Positions 60,431 through 64,000 of a DNA stretch of 64,000 nucleotides are shown here, in pieces (the stretch's first letter is position 1; each line of letters begins with the position of its first letter). Below the pieces are notes generated by a model, which did not search any database, was not told the origin of the DNA, and worked only from the letters and a program-made list of their open reading frames with translations. The translations under genes and the position numbers were made by a program. The DNA is from Lagopus muta (lineage: Eukaryota > Chordata > Aves > Galliformes > Phasianidae). The stretch lies in the NCBI RefSeq assembly GCF_023343835.1, contig NC_064435.1, forward strand, positions 68,582,134-68,646,133. The letters run 5' to 3'.

Positions 60431-61499
60431 GGAGGAGCAACTGTGGAGTACTGCTGGAGCTGAGGAAGGATTGAAGGACCTGAAGTGCTGTCACACAACC
60501 TGTGCTGGTGCTGCTGTTTGCCTGATCAAAAGGAGGCTGATACATCTTCCAACTTATCAGGCTTTTGTGTTTGCATCAGGTGTGTTCATGGTATGGGCTG
60601 AAATTAAGTAACGCAGATAAGAAAGAAATTTGAGCATTCTAATTTGGACAAGGTCTATGAAAAGTATGATTTCTCACCTGCTGCATAGTTTTAAAAATTG
60701 CAAGCTGTATAAACTGTGGAACAGAAAGGCTTGTCTGTGCAGCTGGTTATTCAGATGACAGCTACAATCCATGTGCTTTTTAGATGACAGGACATTTATA
60801 ATGAATTTCCATGCCATCAATGCAATGAGAAAAGGGAAGAGTATGTTTTATCCTTAGAGGTACTTGAATTATTATCTGGGCCTTGGAATTGGGCACTTTC
60901 TGCTGAATCAGAGGAAATCTTAAATAGCAGATACACAGCCTAAATACATATATTACACTGTGAGAAGAGCATGTGTTGTGGGAACTGTCTTCTTTGTCTC
61001 TCTGTAAGCATTACCAGAACTGATCAGTTCTCACTGCCAGTGGACATAGTTGGGTATAGGTGATTTCATAAAGGCAGTTCTACTCCGGTTTTTTCTTTTT
61101 TTTTTTTTTTGAAGTAAAGGTTTTCCTCATGAGATTCATCTAGAACATTAACACCATAAAAAGTGACATGATTGAATACTTCTGGTATGGTCTTGGTGAA
61201 TGCAAAGATTATATCCAATTGCTTATGTGGTGTGAAAACACTTGAATTATTTGTTCAGTTACCTTCATGTGATGTTTGGGCAGTGATGGTAACAAAAAAC
61301 CAGGAGTGACATGTACAGATTTTCAACACAAACCTGTGCCATTACTCTAATCAAAAGCATGAGAGCATTAACTTCACATTTACTTGATGGATGTGATCTT
61401 TATGTAGATACATCATCTGTATCAGTTGTATCAAAAATCTAAATGAACATGCATGTAATTTTGTGTCATGTGGTCCCTAGAGCTTACAATGATACGAGT
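60431..61499. other. ADCY2 intron 2, fifth part
   Basis: Ordinary intronic DNA with a T run near 61095-61110. No feature recognised. Confidence 0.6.
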
Positions 61500-61562
61500 G
61501 TAGAATCAAAGAATATCCTGAGTTGTCAGGGACGTACAAGGGTCAACGAGTCCATCACAGAT
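61500..61562 (-). mobile_element. Short CR1 3' end, antisense
   Basis: Reads 'tagaatcaaagaatatcctg', 'agttgtcagggacgtacaag' and 'ggtcaacgagtcca', the first 60 or so bases of an antisense CR1 tail. It is truncated almost at once, leaving only the 3' UTR tip. Confidence 0.8.
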
Positions 61563-64000
61563 GGGTGATTTATGTTTATCTATCTGTCTGTACTTCACTG
61601 AAGCTTCAGAAATGTAAATTACAGTTAGAGATTTCTTCCCTCTCAAGGACAGGGAGGAGATGCAAAATAGAAGCAAATAATGAGTTTCCAGTCAGAGTGC
61701 AGGTTTTTTTTTTTTTTTTTTTTTGTCAGCTTTATGAAAGTAATACTTTTTTTGTAGAGGTAACCTTTTTTTTTTTTTTTTTTAAAGTAGAAGATGGAAG
61801 AAATTAACATATATTTTACGTTTATTGTCGCAGGTATGTGATTTGCAAAGAGCAAATTAAAGTACTACATGGAGAAATGTCTTCAAATGTGGAAAAACTG
61901 ATTATGTAAATGGTATTTGGGTAATGCAGTTTCTTCCCCCATACCAGCACTTCAAAGAGGCAAACCAGCACGGCGGGATAAATGGGATGAAGCGAGAGCA
62001 TATTCAGATCTTCCTCCACCCACCATCCGTGGTTATAGCCATACTAAATGTTCATTTGGGTACTTCTGAATTTGCATTTTTGTCACTGAGCAAATCTAAA
62101 TCTGATCCAGGAGTAATCAGCAAAATAACACCTCAGGAATCAATCTGAAAACATCCTAATGTTACACTACTGTAATACCAGTGTAATGGAGACTACAACA
62201 GTGTCTCAGATTTTGGTTACTTGAATTTGCCAATGTGAAGGAATTAATACTTTGTGAAAAGTCTTGCCAATAATAAAATGCTCTGTGCTGCCTTGCATAG
62301 GGCTGGCTGAATTGCCACAGAACTGATGGTGTCCTGTGCAGGAGGAAAGCAGCAGATGTTCCAGATGCCAATTTGAGTTTATATTTGTAATTTCTAGAAC
62401 AACGTTTCTAAAGCTCTGCATCAGGCTTTTTAGAGCACACCTGCCTCATGCTTTGTCTGGCACCAGCAGCAGCAGCTCTAGGAACCTGCATCTTCTGGGG
62501 AGTGTTTTGTGCTTTCTGCTGGTTGCGAGCTCTGGTTCTCAGTTTGCTGGGAATTTAACAGATGAAAAATTAAGAGCAAACACTCATGCTTTGATTTCAC
62601 AGCCACAGTAGTCTTAGAGAAATGCTCCTAGCACTACTTCTGTGCTACTGAAAAAAACAGATTACATGGTACCCACATGGAAAAATAAACCAATCTGAGC
62701 TTTCATTAATTCTAAAATAAGCTATCAGGCAGCTGAACACTGTATAACGCAGTATTTTCCACTGTGTTCTCATAAGTATGTATCTATCATTTAAAGCGAT
62801 GTGGGATATAAGTTTTCCCATATTCCCCAGTTGTGTTTGCTGCTGCTTTTGCCTCTATGAGCATGATGAATCAGATCCTCCTGTTGTCTTATCTGTATTC
62901 TTCACAGGCCTTGTCAGGTGCAACTGCGTTTTTTCAGATTCAAAATATGTAAGCATCTAGAGATCTAATGTCCAGGTAGATTCTAGCTACCTGACTTGGA
63001 AGACTTGTCAGAAAGAATCAGAGATATCCTCTGACTATTGCCAGATATCTTGGAAATGCCTCAGCTTCTCACTCTGCTTTCCTGGGAAATTTCATTCTGC
63101 CTTCTCCTCTTCAGAGGTGGGGAAAAATGCCTGGTTCTTCTTATTACAGCTACTGTTGCTTGAAGTAGTGACAGAGCTGCTTTGCTATTGCAGTTACCCT
63201 TCAGCTATTAGAGATGTCTCATGACAGAGAGACCTTTTTGTTGGACACTTTTTAAATAAAACCATGTGCTGACTTCACAGACTTGATTCAGAGTCCTAGG
63301 TCATACACAGACTCTGCAGATCAGCACAAATGAGTCCTGAGATGTTAGCAAATTAATGCAAATATGTTTTTGTTTTAGGGAAAAGCAAGCAAAAAATATG
63401 ACATTGAATTAGCGCAAGGTGTTACTTCTTTTACTGTTTCAAAGATTTGTTCTCTGTGGCTGTTCCCTTGTGTTTGTGTAAATGGCACATACCCTTGGTT
63501 ATAAATAATGCATTTCAGATCCCAATGTTAGCAGGATGGGTGACATTTTATTGCAGCACTGGTCAGTTATGGAAAACAGGACTGCCAAGGAATGATTTCT
63601 TTGAGAGCCATGTTTCATTTTAAAAAGGGTACAGAGGAAACGAGCAAAAGCTGGAAAGACTGGGCCAAGAAGTCTGAAGGCTAAACAATTATTCTGTCTG
63701 AAGTTTCTGACTGATTTTAAACATCAGCTTTTAGAAGAGAACGGGACTTTATGTATCATTCAAAACCAGTTTCAGAATGCCAGCCTTAAAATAGAGTTGT
63801 TCCCAGGCACTTCTAGAAGGATTTTGTGCATTCAGAAACTTGAATTGTTAGAGAAATGGCACGGGCCATTGCTTTGCCTGAATTTATGTATGCCTTTCTG
63901 TAAAATCCTCCAAACCATTGAGGACTGAATTCCTGTGTAACAAAATACCCGTGTAAAATATGATAGATTTTGAAGGAGACATTTTATCTTGTATTTAAAT
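61563..64000. other. ADCY2 intron 2, to the window edge
   Basis: Two T runs 41 bases apart (61704-61724 and 61766-61783) are followed by AT-rich DNA. Around 62160-62200 a 'taccagtgtaatggagac' word faintly recalls ancient amniote SINE/LINE 3' tails, but too little remains to name. Open frames at 62162-62611 on both strands are not recognisable. No third ADCY2 exon was found. Confidence 0.55.

Noticed and set aside
62160-62205. Possible ancient SINE/LINE tail
   Set aside because: Fewer than 30 bases resemble the expected tail, within the range of chance.
45856-64000. Search for ADCY2 exon 3
   Set aside because: No stretch encoding the next conserved segment was seen; the 58.4-kb frame has no similarity to it. 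The exon most likely lies beyond the window.
1-64000. CRISPR arrays, rRNA, tRNA, bacterial promoters or terminators
   Set aside because: No regularly spaced repeats, no cloverleaf with tRNA box sequences and no prokaryotic gene organisation were seen; the window is vertebrate nuclear DNA.

Overview
The window looks like a stretch of bird nuclear genome, most likely galliform (chicken or a close relative). It is AT-rich vertebrate DNA with long gene-free intervals, one sharp CpG island, and many 5'-truncated CR1 LINEs whose 3' ends carry the avian ATTCTATG-type repeat. There is also a solo LTR of avian endogenous-retrovirus type. No bacterial-style operons, CRISPR arrays, rRNA or tRNA genes were seen.

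Only one gene is clearly supported: ADCY2 (adenylyl cyclase type 2) on the + strand. Its first coding exon (28728-28952, 75 codons) lies in a CpG island of about 1 kb. Its second coding exon (45658-45855, 66 codons) follows a 16.7-kb intron. Both have canonical splice sites and phase-0 boundaries. Together they encode the cytosolic N-terminus and the first three membrane segments. Exon 3 and the rest were not found, so the window ends inside intron 2.

Layout: 1-28 kb is intergenic DNA upstream of ADCY2, with CR1 copies and a nested transposon cluster at 3.6-8.8 kb. At 28.3-29.5 kb lie the ADCY2 promoter, CpG island and exon 1. Intron 1 (29-45.7 kb) holds an apparent fossil of a tyrosine-recombinase (DIRS/Ngaro-like) retroelement cut by a younger CR1, a 28-base G run and more CR1. 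Intron 2 (from 45.9 kb to the end) holds several antisense CR1 pieces, a possible mariner remnant and an unexplained 113-codon ORF with one hydrophobic segment, followed by an ATTAAA signal.

The observations most worth checking are these. The nest at 4.9-8.8 kb is an old CR1 interrupted by a hAT transposon with matching 8-bp target duplications; the hAT is itself interrupted by a younger CR1, and a solo LTR interrupts the old CR1 a second time. The others are the YR-retroelement fossil at 33.4-34.9 kb, the ORF at 58.4-58.8 kb, the G28 tract, and the 24-bp tandem and uORF upstream of ADCY2. No convincing new multi-gene system is visible.
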